The translations under genes and the position numbers were made by a program. A stretch of 6,794 nucleotides of DNA from CAYOEZ01 sp964402955 (lineage in GTDB: Bacteria; Chloroflexota; DTOL01; DAOUCN01): positions 1-6,794 of the forward strand of contig CAYOEZ010000240.1 in the NCBI GenBank assembly GCA_964402955.1, read 5' to 3'. The notes below the pieces were generated by a model. It saw only the letters and a program-made list of their open reading frames with translations. It had not been told where the DNA came from and ran no database searches. Positions 5,333 to 6,794 of this stretch are shown here, one piece after another; position 1 is the first letter of the stretch, and every line of letters starts with the position of its first letter.

Positions 5333-5373
5333 AGATGGGGCATCTATGTGTAGCGCGAACACAGACGTAGATG
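5333..5373. promoter_or_regulatory. Compound inverted repeat upstream of the Gfo/Idh gene
   Basis: Three related half-sites lie between the secreted-protein gene and the next promoter: AGATG (5333-5337), CATCTA (5341-5346) and TAGATG (5368-5373). The middle one can pair with either neighbour. Between the outer pair, TGTGT (5347-5351) can also pair with ACACA (5359-5363). The right half-site reaches the extended -10 element. It could be an operator, a weak terminator for the upstream gene, or both. Confidence 0.4.
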
Positions 5374-5380
5374 GTATAAT
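5372..5380 (+). promoter_or_regulatory. Extended -10 promoter for the Gfo/Idh gene
   Basis: TGGTATAAT (5372-5380) is a consensus -10 hexamer with the extended TGn element. No good -35 hexamer is found 16-18 bp upstream, which fits an extended -10 or an activator-dependent promoter. The leader to the ATG at 5418 would be about 30 bases. Confidence 0.65.
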
Positions 5381-5417
5381 GTAGCTGGCCAAGACGATCA
5401 CATCAGGAGGTATCGCA

Positions 5418-6614
5418 ATGAGCGAGGAAGCAGGATTCACCAAAATGGCAGCAGCCAGGTCGACGGGCAAAGCCCCCGAGGTTGGCGTTGGCATGCTTGG
5501 CTATGCCTTCATGGGCAAGGCGCACAGCAATGCCTACAAGACCCTCCCTTACATGATCTACCCGCCGATCGCGATTCCGCGCCTGGTTGCTATCTGCGGG
5601 CGCAACGAAGAGGGGGCGGCAGAGGCCGCGCGCCGCTTTGGCTATGAGGGATACTATACCGACTGGCGCAAGATGCTGGAGAACCCTGCCGTTCAGCTCC
5701 TCGACAACGGGGGGCCAAACAACATGCACGCCGAGCCGTGCATCGCCGCCGCCCAGGCAGGCAAGCACATCCTCTGCGAAAAGCCGCTGGCGCGCAACGC
5801 CGAAGAAGCGCGCGCCATGGCCGATGCGGTCAAGAAGGCCGGCGTCAAGAATATGGTGTCTTTCAACTATCGCTTCGTGCCTGCCAATCGCCAGGCCTAC
5901 CAGTTGATCAAGAGCGGCGCACTGGGGCGCATCTATCACTTCCGCGCCATCTACCCGCAGGAATGGATTATGCCCCACTACAACACCGGCATGATCTGGC
6001 GTCTGGACAAGAAGCTGGCCGGCAGCGGCGCCCTGGGCGACCTGGGCGCACATATTATCGACATCGGCCGCTTCCTGGTCGGCGAGATCAAGAGCGTGAG
6101 CGCCATGACCCGCACCTTCATCAGCGAGCGCCCGCTGCCCGGCGGCAAGGGCATGGGTACAGTGGACGTTGACGATGCCTTCTGCGCTGCCGTCGAGTTT
6201 GAGAACGGCGCCATCGGCACATTGGAGACCACCCGTTTCGCTGCCGGCAGCAAGAACGACATGCGCTATGAGGTGAACGGTGAGAAAGGCTCCATCCGCT
6301 TCAGCCTGGAGCGCATGAACGAGCTTGAGGTGTTCTGGGTGGGTGAGAAACCAAAGGAGACGCAAGGTTTCCACAATGTTTCGATCACCGAGGGCTATCA
6401 CCCGTGGTGGGAATACTGGTGGCCGCACGGCCACATTATCGGCTGGGAGCACACCTTCATCCACGAAATCGCCCATCTGCTGGACTGCATCGCCAACAAC
6501 GGCGACGTTGCTCCCTACGGCGCGACATTCGAGGACGGCTATCGAACGGCGGTCATCTGTGACGCCATCCTCGAATCGGCGCGCACCCGGCGTCAGGTCG
6601 ACACCAGGTTCTAG
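5418..6614 (+). CDS. Gfo/Idh/MocA family NAD(P)-dependent oxidoreductase
   Basis: This 398-residue cytoplasmic dehydrogenase belongs to the glucose-fructose oxidoreductase / inositol dehydrogenase family, which oxidises or reduces hydroxyls of sugars, inositols and their derivatives. The Rossmann segment is V-G-V-G-M-L-G-Y-A-F-M-G-K-A-H (22-36), a variant of the usual G-x-G-x-x-G. The family's E-K-P is at 121-123 (catalytic K122). G-S-G-A-L-G-D-L-G-A-H (202-212) supplies the likely catalytic D208 and H212, with D215 after it. The C-terminal half (about 150-390) is the alpha/beta substrate domain. A Trp/His-rich stretch at 328-344 (HPWWEYWWPHGH within it) probably shapes the sugar pocket. An unconserved tail of about 20 residues precedes the fold, but AGGAGG at 5405-5410, seven bases before the ATG, supports this start. 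It has its own promoter. It may act on the same imported sugar as the genes to the left, but the sequence does not show the substrate. Confidence 0.93.
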   Translation: MSEEAGFTKMAAARSTGKAPEVGVGMLGYAFMGKAHSNAYKTLPYMIYPPIAIPRLVAICGRNEEGAAEAARRFGYEGYYTDWRKMLENPAVQLLDNGGPNNMHAEPCIAAAQAGKHILCEKPLARNAEEARAMADAVKKAGVKNMVSFNYRFVPANRQAYQLIKSGALGRIYHFRAIYPQEWIMPHYNTGMIWRLDKKLAGSGALGDLGAHIIDIGRFLVGEIKSVSAMTRTFISERPLPGGKGMGTVDVDDAFCAAVEFENGAIGTLETTRFAAGSKNDMRYEVNGEKGSIRFSLERMNELEVFWVGEKPKETQGFHNVSITEGYHPWWEYWWPHGHIIGWEHTFIHEIAHLLDCIANNGDVAPYGATFEDGYRTAVICDAILESARTRRQVDTRF

Positions 6615-6794
6615 TTGCCTAAACCCCCGAGGGTCTCCATGATCATTGGCGAAATAGTGCGGTATCCCTGCAGAGATAACGGGTCAGGGCGAGCGCGGGA
6701 ATGAATTCCGCTTCTAAGCCCAAGTTCTGCACAGCAAGTGGCTTAGTACTACTACCGTACTTTAAGAAGAATCATTGATCGAGCCGACTGTACC
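6615..6794. other. Right-end non-coding stretch
   Basis: I see no gene in the last 180 bases. A 7-bp inverted repeat, CTAAGCC (6714-6720) with GGCTTAG (6740-6746), has a 19-base loop and no T-run. A short dyad, AGTAC (6745-6749) with GTACT (6757-6761), overlaps it. Neither is convincing as a terminator, so the end of the Gfo/Idh transcript is not defined here. Base composition becomes more AT-rich near 6740-6780, as in an intergenic region ahead of another gene. Confidence 0.5.

Noticed and set aside
5403..6476. Long open frame of 357 codons antisense to the Gfo/Idh gene
   Set aside because: It mirrors a well-supported gene. Its translation is Ala/Val/Asp/His-rich with no domain logic and it has no ribosome binding site. 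It is a by-product of GC-rich codon use.
6714..6761. Terminator after the Gfo/Idh gene
   Set aside because: The stems are short or have a long loop, and no T-run follows.

Overview
The window looks like a piece of chromosome from a Chloroflexota-type bacterium (Anaerolineae/Caldilinea-like). This is an inference. It rests on a GC-rich coding style, strong AGGAGG ribosome binding sites, and a secreted protein whose Thr-Pro stalk and short hydrophobic 'LPVIL' tail are typical of exported proteins in that phylum. No rRNA, tRNA, CRISPR array or recognisable insertion sequence was seen.

Layout. (1) 1-236 is the 3' end of a MalG-type sugar ABC transporter permease, closed by a strong rho-independent terminator (284-324). 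(2) A near-consensus promoter (337-365) drives an enolase-fold protein (403-1692). A 2-hydroxyacid dehydrogenase (1780-2742) follows, with a long intercistronic hairpin (1717-1752) between the two genes. A probable bidirectional terminator (2765-2804) ends the pair. (3) On the minus strand lie an RraA-family aldolase-like gene (2849-3544) and, just upstream of it, only the last 45 codons of a mandelate racemase/muconate lactonizing (MR/MLE) family sugar-acid dehydratase (3580-3717). The rest of that gene is missing. (4) A secreted protein of unknown function with its own promoter starts right beside the truncation point (3822-5327). (5) An extended -10 promoter precedes a Gfo/Idh/MocA-family oxidoreductase (5418-6614). 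The last 180 bases hold no gene that I can support.

Taken together, the genes look like a carbohydrate or sugar-acid utilisation region: uptake (ABC permease), oxidation (Gfo/Idh and 2-hydroxyacid dehydrogenase), dehydration (enolase-superfamily members) and retro-aldol cleavage (RraA family). The substrate cannot be read from the sequence.

The most notable point is the enolase-like protein. It keeps the enolase metal ligands and the catalytic lysine. By eye alignment it has lost both catalytic glutamates, the GG-x-HA loop and the phosphate-binding HRSG motif. It is therefore unlikely to be a glycolytic enolase and may act on a different acid. The second notable point is the decapitated MR/MLE dehydratase, which leaves the RraA gene without a visible promoter.
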